Shown here one piece after another: positions 1-8,829 of a stretch of 41,167 nucleotides of DNA; the stretch's first letter is position 1, and each line of letters starts with the position of its first letter. The notes under the pieces were generated by a model, which was not told the DNA's origin, did not search any database, and saw only the letters and a list, made by a program, of their open reading frames with translations. The DNA is from DASULK01 sp036381835 (GTDB lineage: Bacteria; Actinomycetota; Actinomycetes; Mycobacteriales; Micromonosporaceae), in assembly GCA_036381835.1 (NCBI GenBank), contig DASVCA010000230.1:1-41167 (forward strand). Direction: 5' to 3'. A program made the translations under genes and the position numbers.

Positions 1-27
1 GTGGGCGGACGACCGGACGGTTCGCAG

Positions 28-963
28 CTACCGCTCCGCGTACTCCTTGGCGTGCCGCAGGGTGGCCAGGCTGTTGGTGCTCAGCGCGTTCCGTACGAAC
101 GCCTTTGCATTCGCCACGCCGGCCTCCGGACCGAGCACCCGGGCGATGTTGGCCGGGTTGACGACCACGGTGTGGCGGGAGGTGACGGCCACCCCTGACC
201 CGATCTCCTCTATCAGCCAGTGGCCGGTGTGCAGGGTCAGCAGAGCGGGCAGCACGATCTGCTTGTAGACGATCTTGCGGTACGGCAGGCAGACCCGGAC
301 GGACCTGGTGGTGTGTGTCGACCCGTCCCGGGTCATGGTGTCCATCTCCAGGAGCTGCAGCCCTTCGGTGTCCTCGCGCAACGACACCCGGGCGACGTGC
401 GGCAGTCGTTCCGCCCACAACTGCGCTTCGTTGAGGAAGTCGTAGACGTCCTTGGCGGATCCGTCGATGTGGACGGTGTCATCGAAGGTGAGCCGCAGAT
501 CGTCCGTGCCGTTCGTCTCCGCCGCCGCTTTGAGCGCGGCCAGCTCGGCCCTGCTGTTGCGGTCGACCGCTCGGGCGATCCAGTCGAGCTTCTGCGGATC
601 GTCGTCCACCGCCCGGTAGTCGTGCAGCAGCAGGATCCGGCACGTCTGCTCACCGGCCGGCTCGATGATCCAGGAACCGCCCATCGCACCCACGGGCGGC
701 TGGGAGACCTCCTGCCGGAAGTCGATACGCAGCCCTTTCGGGTCCAACCGTCGACGCGAGGTCCACGTCTTAGCCTCTCCGTTGGCCGTCGCCCAGATAC
801 GGATCCGCTCCTCGGCCCCGTTCGCCTCCACCTGCTCCACGTGCACGGTGGGTGGGAACATGGCCGGCCAACGCGTGGTGTCGGCGAGCAGCCGGTAGAC
901 CTTGCTCGCGGGAGCCTCGATCGTGATCTCGTGGCTGACCGCACGGGTCGCGACCTGGGTCAT
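28..963 (-). CDS. Didomain aromatase/cyclase, first copy
   Basis: 311 residues with two tandem START/Bet v1-like polyketide aromatase/cyclase domains (about 8-150 and 158-308). The N-terminal half has HDYRAVDDDP and the C-terminal half repeats the same fold pattern. Family members (ActVII, GrhE class) cyclise and aromatise the first ring of a C9-reduced poly-beta-ketone carried on ACP, in the cytoplasm. The ATG follows a strong AGGAGG. It lies 21 bases after the ketoreductase gene and is the last gene of the KS-alpha operon inside the window; the cluster may continue to the left. A paralogue of the same length lies at 20655-21593, which is unusual. Family assignment is firm; the ring specificity is inferred from the neighbouring ketoreductase. 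Confidence 0.93.
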   Translation of the reverse strand: MTQVATRAVSHEITIEAPASKVYRLLADTTRWPAMFPPTVHVEQVEANGAEERIRIWATANGEAKTWTSRRRLDPKGLRIDFRQEVSQPPVGAMGGSWIIEPAGEQTCRILLLHDYRAVDDDPQKLDWIARAVDRNSRAELAALKAAAETNGTDDLRLTFDDTVHIDGSAKDVYDFLNEAQLWAERLPHVARVSLREDTEGLQLLEMDTMTRDGSTHTTRSVRVCLPYRKIVYKQIVLPALLTLHTGHWLIEEIGSGVAVTSRHTVVVNPANIARVLGPEAGVANAKAFVRNALSTNSLATLRHAKEYAER

Positions 964-984
964 GACTCGTCCTCCTCTTCTTCC

Positions 985-1770
985 TCAGTAGTTGCCCAGG
1001 CCGCCGCAGACGTTTATCGCCTGCGCGGTCACCGCCGCCGCCGCATCGGAGACGAGGTAGCTGACCATCGCGGCGACCTCTTCCGGAGTCGCGTACCGGC
1101 CGAGCGGGATCTTGGCTTCGAAACGCGACAGCACATCGTCCTCGGTGGTGTCCCAGACCTTGGCGTATCCCTGGCGGACCCGCCTGGCCATCGGGGTCTC
1201 CACGTAGCCGGGGCAGACCGCGTTGACGGTGATGCCGGTCTTGGCGAGTTCCAGGCCAACGGCTTTGGTGAAGCCCACAACCCCGTGTTTGGACGCCGAG
1301 TACGGCGCACCGAGAACCACACCCTGCTTGCCACCGGTGGAGGCGATGTTGATGATGCGGCCCCGCTTGCGCGACTGCATGCCGCCGGTGGTGAGCACCT
1401 CCCGGGTCATCAGGAAGACGCTGTTCAGGTTGGTGTCGATCACGTCGTACCAGAGCTCGTCCGGGATCTGGGCGGTCACGCCGCCACCGCTGCGTCCGGC
1501 GTTGTTGACCAGCACGTCGATCGGGCCGTACCGGTCGACGGCGGCCTGCACGTACTGGCGCACCTGCTCCCGGTCACGTACGTCGCAGGCGACGCCGTCG
1601 ATCTCGATCCCCTCGGCCCGCAACTGCTTGACGGTCAGCGCCACGTTGTCCGCGTTTCGCGCACAGATGAAGACCCGGTGCCCCTGCCGGCCCAGGCTGG
1701 TGGCCACCGCCAGGCCGATGCCGCTGGTGGCCCCGGTGACCAGCGTCACCGGTCCCTGCTGTTCGCCCAT
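985..1770 (-). CDS. Type II polyketide C9 ketoreductase (ActIII-like)
   Basis: 261-residue short-chain dehydrogenase, almost colinear with ActIII. It has the NADPH motif TGATSGIG (12-19), NNAG (89-92), the catalytic S144, Y157 and K161, and the typical C-terminal GGLGNY. It should reduce the C9 carbonyl of the ACP-bound polyketide and so set up C7-C12 first-ring closure by the adjacent aromatase/cyclase. The ATG has a GGGAGG-type ribosome site. One difference stands out: ActIII has Pro94-Gly-Gly at the substrate lid and this protein has Ser94-Gly-Gly (comparison from memory of ActIII). Position 94 influences stereochemistry in ActIII. The role is very likely; the stereochemical outcome is unknown. 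Confidence 0.95.
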   Translation of the reverse strand: MGEQQGPVTLVTGATSGIGLAVATSLGRQGHRVFICARNADNVALTVKQLRAEGIEIDGVACDVRDREQVRQYVQAAVDRYGPIDVLVNNAGRSGGGVTAQIPDELWYDVIDTNLNSVFLMTREVLTTGGMQSRKRGRIINIASTGGKQGVVLGAPYSASKHGVVGFTKAVGLELAKTGITVNAVCPGYVETPMARRVRQGYAKVWDTTEDDVLSRFEAKIPLGRYATPEEVAAMVSYLVSDAAAAVTAQAINVCGGLGNY

Positions 1771-1811
1771 GTCCCCTCCCTCGGGTAGCGGTTATCACGG
1801 TTCTCTCGATG

Positions 1812-3187
<1,376 letters not shown>

Positions 3188-3191
<4 letters not shown>

Positions 3192-3733
3192 CCCTCATCC
3201 GGCGCGATCGCGAACAGGTGCTCGCCGTACTCCACCGACTCGCCGTTCTCCTTGAGAACCGCGGTGACCCGTCCCGGCCTATCGGCGTGCACCGGAATCA
3301 TCAGCTTCATCGCCTCGACGATGCCGACCTGCTGGCCCGCGCTGACGAGGTCGCCAGGGTTGACGAACGGGGGCGCGCCCGGCTCCGGCGCGCGGTAGAA
3401 GACGCCGACGGTCGGGGCGTCGATGTAGTGCGCCGGTGCCGCGTCGCGGGGCGGCGTAGCGGGGTCATCCGATGGCCGGACCGCCGCGGGCGACTGCCCC
3501 GTCGCCGCCGCGGGCGGCGCTGCGGGGACGGGGGCGACTTCCCATTCGAGTTCGACGGACACCTCGCCGGCCCGCAGTCTCAGCACATGGGGCGGCTGCC
3601 CCAGCTCGGAGAGGAGATGCATCGCGGTGTGCCTGACCTGATCAAGCACGCCGCCCAGATGGCCGTCGACCAGGCCGGCGACGACATCGTCGGCCCGTTC
3701 CTCCACGACGCCGTCGACCACGCCTCGGTTCAT
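3188..3733 (-). CDS. Acetyl-CoA carboxylase biotin carboxyl carrier protein
   Basis: 181 residues: an N-terminal helical region, an Ala/Pro-rich linker (about 68-100) and a C-terminal biotinyl domain with EAMKLM, in which K143 is the expected biotinylation site. It carries carboxybiotin between the biotin carboxylase and the carboxyltransferase. I chose the ATG at 3733 because it lies just after the ACP stop and follows a GGGAG sequence; the same frame stays open farther upstream but runs through the ACP gene. Its stop overlaps the start of the carboxylase gene. Biotin ligase would have to come from elsewhere in the genome; biotin synthesis genes sit at 29725-32831. Confidence 0.9.
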
Positions 3734-3747
3734 CACTACCCGCTCCC

Positions 3748-3996
3748 TCAGGATCCGTTGACGAGGGCGAGGAACGCCCGTGGCGTGGTCGCGGAGACGA
3801 CGGTGTCGTCGTCGAGCTTGATCCCGTACTCCCGCTCGATCCGGCTGCTGGTCTCGAGCATCGCCAGTGAGTCGTAACCGAGGTCGATGAATTCGGTGTC
3901 GAGGATGTCGCCGTCGAGATCGACCTGTTCGTCGGCCCCGGCGCACTCCCGCAAGATTCGCTTAAGATCATCGATGGTAAGGGTGCGGTCAGACAT
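3748..3996 (-). CDS. Type II polyketide acyl carrier protein
   Basis: 82-residue acidic carrier protein. The phosphopantetheine serine is S43 in LGYDSLAMLE, the classic type II polyketide ACP motif. It holds the growing poly-beta-ketone on KS-alpha/CLF and presents it to the ketoreductase and cyclases. It lies directly after the chain length factor gene, in the standard KS-alpha, CLF, ACP order. The ATG at 3996 has a GAGAGGA-type ribosome site; the longer open frame upstream overlaps CLF and is rejected. No phosphopantetheinyl transferase or malonyl transferase is visible in the window, so these are probably shared with other pathways. Confidence 0.95.
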   Translation of the reverse strand: MSDRTLTIDDLKRILRECAGADEQVDLDGDILDTEFIDLGYDSLAMLETSSRIEREYGIKLDDDTVVSATTPRAFLALVNGS

Positions 3997-4024
3997 GCTT
4001 CCTCTCCTCTCACTGCTTGCTCGG

Positions 4025-5242
4025 TCAGCCGATGGAGCGGACCACGATCGCGGCGTTGTACCCGCCGTACCCCCTGGCCAGGACCAGGGCGGCCTGCACC
4101 GGAAGGTCCCGGGGCTTGCCGACGACGAGGTCGAGTCCGTAGTCCGCGGCGGGTGTGACATTGACGGTGGGCGGGATCACTCCGTCCCGGATCGTCATCA
4201 GGGCGGCCACCAGGTCGAGGGACCCACCCCCGGCGTACAGTCGGCCGGTCATCGTCTTCGGAGCGGTGACCGGCACCGCGTGCGATCCGAAGACCGCCGT
4301 GATCGCCTCAGCCTCGATCCGGTCCAACTCCGGCACGGCGGCGGCATCGGCGAAGACGACATCGATGTCCTCGGGCGACATGCCCGCGTCTTCGAGGGCC
4401 AGCGTAATGGCCCGGCGCAGCCCCGGCGGGCGACGCCGGTCGGGTCTGGGGTCGAAGGTGGCCGCGTACCCGGCGATCTCGCAGTAGACCGTCGAGGCAC
4501 CGCGCCGACGCGCGGCCTCGGCGTCTTCTAGTACCAGGATCGCGCCGCCCTCGCCTGGGACGTGTCCGGCCGCTCTGGCATCGAACGGCAGGAACGCCCG
4601 GTCCGCCTCGACCGCCGTGCTCAACCTCCCGCTGGCCAACTGAGCGACCCAGCCCCACGGACAGGTGGATCCGTCCACCCCGCCCGTGACCATCAACGGC
4701 GTACCCTTGCGGATGAGCCGCCGCGCCTGTGCGACCGCGTCCAGCCCGCCGGCCTGGTCGCTGACCACCACGCCGCTCGGCCCGCGCATACCGTTGCGGA
4801 TCGAGATCTGGCCGGTGTTGACCGCGTAGAACCACGCGAACGACTGGTACGCGCTGACGTACTTGCCGCCCCGGCTCCAGAGGTTCTGCAGTTCGCGCTG
4901 GCCGAACTCGAATCCACCGGCCGAGCTCGCGGTGACCACCCCCATGCCGTACTCGGGCAGGGTCGACGTGTCCACCTTGGCGTCCGCCAGTGCCCAGTCC
5001 GCCGCGACCAGCGCGAGCCGCGTCATGTGGTCCGTCTGCGGCAGCAGCCGACTCGGCAGGTGCTCCGCCGGGTCGAAGTCCTTCACCTCGCCGACGAGCC
5101 GGGCCGGATAGCCGGAGGCGTCGAACCGGCTGACCGGCGCGATGCCGTTCACGCCTCGAAGCGTCGCCGCCCACCACTGGCCGAGACCGAGCCCGTTCGG
5201 CGCGATCACGCCGAGCCCGGTGACCACCACTTGTGTCGTCAC
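4025..5242 (-). CDS. Chain length factor (KS-beta)
   Basis: 405 residues, ketosynthase fold in which the active-site cysteine is replaced by glutamine (SDQAGG). This Gln is diagnostic for KS-beta, which decarboxylates malonyl-ACP for priming and forms the chain-length cavity with KS-alpha. The GTG start overlaps the KS-alpha stop (GTGA), giving the coupled expression typical of this pair. At positions that align, from memory, with Phe109, Thr112 and Phe116 of the actinorhodin CLF, this protein has Phe111, Gly114 and Leu118, so two of three gate residues are smaller. That suggests a chain longer than an octaketide, possibly C20. The role is certain; the length prediction is an inference. Confidence 0.96.
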   Translation of the reverse strand: MTTQVVVTGLGVIAPNGLGLGQWWAATLRGVNGIAPVSRFDASGYPARLVGEVKDFDPAEHLPSRLLPQTDHMTRLALVAADWALADAKVDTSTLPEYGMGVVTASSAGGFEFGQRELQNLWSRGGKYVSAYQSFAWFYAVNTGQISIRNGMRGPSGVVVSDQAGGLDAVAQARRLIRKGTPLMVTGGVDGSTCPWGWVAQLASGRLSTAVEADRAFLPFDARAAGHVPGEGGAILVLEDAEAARRRGASTVYCEIAGYAATFDPRPDRRRPPGLRRAITLALEDAGMSPEDIDVVFADAAAVPELDRIEAEAITAVFGSHAVPVTAPKTMTGRLYAGGGSLDLVAALMTIRDGVIPPTVNVTPAADYGLDLVVGKPRDLPVQAALVLARGYGGYNAAIVVRSIG

Positions 5243-6507
5243 GCGGCCCTCCTCTCCGGCCGGGCGAGCACCATGGCGCTCTGGAATCCACCGAATCCGC
5301 TGCCGACGGTGAGTACGACGTCGAGCCGGCTTTCCCGTGCGGTGCGCGGTACGTAGTCCAGGTCGCACTCCGGGTCGCGGTTGTGCAGGTTGGCGGTGGG
5401 CGGGACGACGCCGTGCTCCATGGCCAGGACGCAGGCGGCGACCTCGATCGAGCCGATCGCACCGAGCGAGTGGCCGACCATCGACTTGATGGAGCTGACC
5501 GGGGTCCGGTAGGCGTGTTCACCCAGGGCGCGCTTGAACGCCGCGGTCTCGTGCCGGTCGTTCTGCTTGGTGCCCGACCCGTGTGCGTTGATGTAGTCGA
5601 CTTGATCGGCGTTGATCCGCGCCTCGTTCAGCGCGACCCGGATCGCTTCGGCCATCTCCCGGCCGTCGGGCCTCAGCCCCGTCATGTGGTACGCGTTGCA
5701 CCGCGAGGCGAAACCGGCGATCTCCGCGTAGACCGGCGCGTTCCGTGCCCGCGCGTGCTCGAGTTCCTCGAGTACGAACACGGCGGCACCCTCACCGAGC
5801 ACGAACCCGTTGCGCGTGGCGTCGAACGGGCGGGAGGCGTGCTCAGGGTCGTCGTTGCGGGGTGTGGTGGCCTTGATCGCGTCGAAGCACGCCACGGTGA
5901 TCGGCGAGATCGGCGCGTCGGTGGCACCTGTGATCATCACGTCCGCCGAGCCCTCCCGGATCAACTCGGCCGCGTGGCCGACCGCGTCGATGCCGGACGT
6001 GCATCCGGTGGATATCAACGCCGTCGGCCCTTCGGCGCCGACCGCCCAGGCGACTTCGGCGGCGATGGAACTCGGCACGAAGTGCGAGTAGAGGTGGGGA
6101 ACCACGTAATCGGCGTCCACCAGCCACTTGCGTCCGCCGTCGCTGACCACCCGGTACTCCTCTTCGAGGCCCATGGTGCAGCCGACCGCGCTGCCGACCG
6201 AGACGCCGCAGCGTTGCGGGTCCAGCCGGGCGAACTCCAGTCCGCTGCTGCTCATGGCCTCGCGGGCGGCGACGACCGCGAACTGGGTGGCGCGGTCCAT
6301 TCGGCGGATCTCCTGCGGGCTCAATCCGTGCAGCTCCGCGTCGAAGTCGACCTCAGCGGCGACCTGAGACCGGAAGGACGATGCGTCGAAGAGCGAGATG
6401 AGCCGCGTCGCCGTTCGCCCCTCGCTCAGCAGACTCCAGAATGCCTTCCGGCCCACTCCTCCAGGCGCCAGGACGCCGATCCCGGTGATCACTACCCGAC
6501 GACTCAC
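5239..6507 (-). CDS. Type II polyketide ketosynthase KS-alpha
   Basis: 422 residues. The catalytic residues fall at the canonical positions: C169 (STGCTSG), H309 (INAHGSG) and H346 (VGHSLGA). It condenses malonyl extender units on ACP as a heterodimer with the chain length factor. The GTG start follows GGAG at six bases. It is the first gene of the leftward minimal-PKS operon and lies 121 bases after the SARP stop, with a hairpin at 6539-6557 in between. There is no KSIII or acyltransferase nearby, so acetate priming through malonyl decarboxylation is the simplest reading. Confidence 0.97.
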   Translation of the reverse strand: MSRRVVITGIGVLAPGGVGRKAFWSLLSEGRTATRLISLFDASSFRSQVAAEVDFDAELHGLSPQEIRRMDRATQFAVVAAREAMSSSGLEFARLDPQRCGVSVGSAVGCTMGLEEEYRVVSDGGRKWLVDADYVVPHLYSHFVPSSIAAEVAWAVGAEGPTALISTGCTSGIDAVGHAAELIREGSADVMITGATDAPISPITVACFDAIKATTPRNDDPEHASRPFDATRNGFVLGEGAAVFVLEELEHARARNAPVYAEIAGFASRCNAYHMTGLRPDGREMAEAIRVALNEARINADQVDYINAHGSGTKQNDRHETAAFKRALGEHAYRTPVSSIKSMVGHSLGAIGSIEVAACVLAMEHGVVPPTANLHNRDPECDLDYVPRTARESRLDVVLTVGSGFGGFQSAMVLARPERRAA

Positions 6508-6538
6508 GAGATTCTCCGATCAACGGGTGACAATCGGT

Positions 6539-6557
6539 CCGAAGCCGACGGCTTCGG
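6539..6557 (-). terminator. Hairpin between SARP and KS-alpha genes
   Basis: Perfect inverted repeat CCGAAGCC-GAC-GGCTTCGG in the 121-base gap. It could end the SARP transcript or form a 5' leader hairpin for KS-alpha. It has no T-run, so Rho-independent termination is uncertain. Confidence 0.45.
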
Positions 6558-6628
6558 CACTGCGTCGAACCTCGCAGATCCTGCTGGAGCCATACCCCGC
6601 ATCGGGCTCGAAAGCGGCTGGTGTGCCG

Positions 6629-7471
6629 CTAGCCGGCCCGCAGGAGCTGACGGTGGATCTCCTGGATCTCGGGCGAGGGGTCGAGGCCGAGTTCCTCCTC
6701 GAGGGTGCTGCGCAACTGGTGGTAGGCCATGAGGGCGTCACTGCGCCGGCCGCTGCGGTCCAGCACCCGGATGAGCTGTCCGTGCAACCACTCGTCAAGC
6801 GGGTGCATCGCGACCAGGGAGCGCAGCTCGCCGATCAACTCGCGATGCAGGCCGAGCTCGATCTCCGCCTGGATCCGCAGCTGCAGGACGCTGCGCTGCT
6901 GTTCTTGCAGGTTGGCGATGCTGGCGGCGAGCAGACCCCCGGAGGGCACGTTGGCCAGCGGGCTGCCGTACCAGAGGGCTAGCGCGGTGCGGAGGTGACG
7001 GGCCGCGTCGGCATACTGCTGGCGTTTGAGGCAGGCACGGCCGCGGTCGGCGAGCATCAGGAAGCGCTGGAGATCCACCTGTTCGGGACGGACCCGGAGC
7101 AGGTAGCCGGGTGCCCGCGTCACGATGACGTCTTCACCGTTGTCCACCAGCCCTTCCCGTTCCATGAAGCGCCGAAGTTGATAGATGTATGTCTGAATAG
7201 TGGTGAGCGCGCTGCGCGGCGGGTTATCACCCCACAGCTGCTCTATCAACGAGTCGATCGGGACGACGCGGTTGGCCCGGAGCACCAGCATGGCGAGGAC
7301 CTGCAGTACTTTGGGCGCGCTCGGTGTGCACTGGCGGCCACGATGGACGATCTCCAGTGGCCCCAGCACCCGGAACTCCACCACCTGGGCCGTGTCGACT
7401 CGGCCAGGCGACTCGACACCGCCGATCTGCACGTGGTCTGTGCTCAGGGCAGCAACAGCGAAGTCAAGCAT
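6629..7471 (-). CDS. SARP-family pathway activator
   Basis: 280 residues. An OmpR-type winged-helix DNA-binding domain (about 32-125: VEFRVLGPLEI, then LIEQLWGDNPP and TIQTYIYQLRR) is followed by a bacterial transcriptional activation domain (about 127-278, with LREL/QAEIELGLHRELIGELRSL-type helices). This is the compact Streptomyces antibiotic regulatory protein architecture; such proteins bind direct heptamer repeats and recruit RNA polymerase to cluster promoters. The ATG at 7471 follows GGGAG at six bases; a later start near V30 would also leave the domain intact. It lies immediately upstream of KS-alpha in the same direction and is the likely activator of that operon. I could not identify convincing heptamer repeats by eye. 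Confidence 0.92.
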   Translation of the reverse strand: MLDFAVAALSTDHVQIGGVESPGRVDTAQVVEFRVLGPLEIVHRGRQCTPSAPKVLQVLAMLVLRANRVVPIDSLIEQLWGDNPPRSALTTIQTYIYQLRRFMEREGLVDNGEDVIVTRAPGYLLRVRPEQVDLQRFLMLADRGRACLKRQQYADAARHLRTALALWYGSPLANVPSGGLLAASIANLQEQQRSVLQLRIQAEIELGLHRELIGELRSLVAMHPLDEWLHGQLIRVLDRSGRRSDALMAYHQLRSTLEEELGLDPSPEIQEIHRQLLRAG

Positions 7472-7600
7472 CAGAAACTCCCATTGACTGATTGGTGATC
7501 TGCGGCTGCCCGCAGCCGGGCCATGGCTGGCGAATCGCTCGTTGCCAGCACCGCTAGACGGGGACGAGAATAGGATTCAGCACCACCGCGGGCGACTAAC

Positions 7601-7610
7601 GTGATATCAC
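7601..7610. repeat. Perfect palindrome GTGATATCAC upstream of SARP
   Basis: Ten-base perfect palindrome 130 bases before the SARP start, within the AT-rich region. A regulator binding site is plausible; no family can be named from the sequence. Confidence 0.4.
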
Positions 7611-7871
7611 TTTGCTAACCCTGTGGATCTGGTTACCTAATTCACATATGACAATTTGATCTAGCGGCCGCACTGCGTCTAGCCGCATTAACGGTAACGA
7701 CGGGAATGACAGACAGCAACCGGCCCGGAATCCGTCACCATCGGTGATGTGACCACTCGAGGTTAAGATGCAGATCACTCAAATCTGTCCGATTTATGGC
7801 TAAATGATGCCTACAGTCACCACTCTGGATAGATGAGATGGACACATACAGTGACGAATCATTGGCGGCCT

Positions 7872-7891
7872 ACCCTGACAAACGTTAGGGT
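7872..7891 (-). terminator. Hairpin downstream of FHA-like regulator gene
   Basis: ACCCTGAC-AAAC-GTTAGGGT, an 8-base stem with one G-T type mismatch and a 4-base loop, about 30 bases past the stop of the regulator at 7922. It is likely to terminate that transcript before the SARP control region. Confidence 0.5.
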
Positions 7892-7921
7892 GCAATCTGG
7901 TCTCATGATCCCGCACACCCG

Positions 7922-8668
7922 CTACGGCGGCGGCAAAAGTGAGAGATGTTCGACACGAACCAGATCATGTCGCAGTGCGATGGAGACCAGCGCCTCGCGC
8001 TTCCAACGCACCCGGGGTACCGGCGAGTCCGGCCCGAAATAGGCTCGTAACTTCTCACGGAACAGATAGTCGATGTGGTAGTTCACCGCGTTACGCGACA
8101 CGTCGCGCCAGCCCGGCAACGGACGTAATCGCTCGACCACCTCGGGAACCGTGGGTACACCGGCGTGCCAGTCGCCGAGCAATCGCGGCTCGCACAGCGC
8201 CACAAGAACCAGGAAGTGCTTGCGGCCACTGTCCAACCCGCCGCACTGGTAGGGTATTTCCGGCACCATCCGGCTCGGGCTGATCCGCGGCGCTCCCGAG
8301 ACGAGCACATGAAGCGAATGAGGCGTGCAGTTTCCGGGCAGGACGAGGCGGGACGACTCGAACGGAATGGGTACGGCCGCCCGGCACGGTGCCACCTTGA
8401 TGTATTCACCCGCATCGTCGGTGTTCTCGACCAGGTACGCGATCTCCGCGTTGAAGTTCGAGACCGACCAGTAGCCGTGACCGGCGATGATCTGACCGGC
8501 GACCACGCTCAGTTCCCCGCCTTGCCGGCCGAACATCAGCGTCCGCGACCACCGGCGGTAGCCGAAGTCCAGGCTCTCCCCTGGACTCAACCTGACCGTA
8601 CGTTTGCCGCGCGGACCGCCGGCACGCCCGGGCTTCGAACCGGGCGCCTCGACGACGACGTGCTGCAC
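7922..8668 (-). CDS. FHA-like domain regulator with C-terminal winged helix
   Basis: 248 residues from a GTG preceded by AGGGAGGG at four bases; an ATG at 8746 in the same frame is a weaker alternative. Residues about 20-112 look like a divergent FHA beta-sandwich (LSPGESLDFG at the start, GYWSVSNFN in the middle, PFESSRLVLPG at the end). The C-terminal part (about 168-225, with NAVNYHIDYLFREKLRAYFG) looks like a winged helix. This matches, by memory, uncharacterised actinobacterial FHA-plus-HTH proteins found with secondary metabolite clusters. It may read a phosphorylated kinase or ligand state and act on SARP or PKS promoters. Two TTA codons (8126-8128, 8048-8050) would make it sensitive to the bldA leucyl-tRNA. 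Domain reading is moderate; function is inferred. Confidence 0.68.
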   Translation of the reverse strand: MQHVVVEAPGSKPGRAGGPRGKRTVRLSPGESLDFGYRRWSRTLMFGRQGGELSVVAGQIIAGHGYWSVSNFNAEIAYLVENTDDAGEYIKVAPCRAAVPIPFESSRLVLPGNCTPHSLHVLVSGAPRISPSRMVPEIPYQCGGLDSGRKHFLVLVALCEPRLLGDWHAGVPTVPEVVERLRPLPGWRDVSRNAVNYHIDYLFREKLRAYFGPDSPVPRVRWKREALVSIALRHDLVRVEHLSLLPPP

Positions 8669-8788
8669 AGCACCCTCCCTACACAGCCGCCGTCGATTCG
8701 GACCGAGACGACGTATCACGACCTGGGGAGGCGGGAGACCGGTCACCCTCGAGATCCGCGCGTCGGTCCACCCGCCACCGGCCGGGCA

Positions 8789-8794
8789 AATATA
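8789..8794 (-). promoter_or_regulatory. Possible -10 element for the FHA-like regulator
   Basis: TATATT on the minus strand inside the AT-rich spot of the 161-base gap between the carboxyltransferase stop and the regulator start. No good -35 hexamer is visible, so this is tentative. Confidence 0.25.
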
Positions 8795-8829
8795 TCAACG
8801 CTGAGAGATCGCCTGATTGCTGATGGTGA

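Larger units (their letters stand above)
7472..7921. promoter_or_regulatory. AT-rich upstream region of the SARP gene
   Basis: 450 bases with no convincing gene, clearly richer in A and T than the surroundings, especially about 7595-7880. It contains a C/G-rich hairpin right before the SARP gene (CGGCTGC-CC-GCAGCCG, 7503-7518), a perfect palindrome GTGATATCAC (7601-7610) and an inverted repeat TCACC-ATC-GGTGA (7735-7747). A 60-codon minus-strand open frame at 7596-7778 lacks the GC bias of a gene here. This is the likely control region for SARP expression. Confidence 0.5.

Noticed and set aside
220..1788. Long plus-strand open frame across the aromatase and ketoreductase genes
   Set aside because: It lies opposite two well-recognised genes, has no family resemblance and is a product of GC-rich codon bias.
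6508..6628. SARP heptamer direct repeats before KS-alpha
   Set aside because: TTCGAG and TTCGAC occur but are spaced 43 bases apart, not at the helical 11- or 22-base spacing, so I do not call them.
7596..7778. 60-codon minus-strand frame in the SARP upstream region
   Set aside because: No ribosome site, no family resemblance, and base composition unlike the coding regions.
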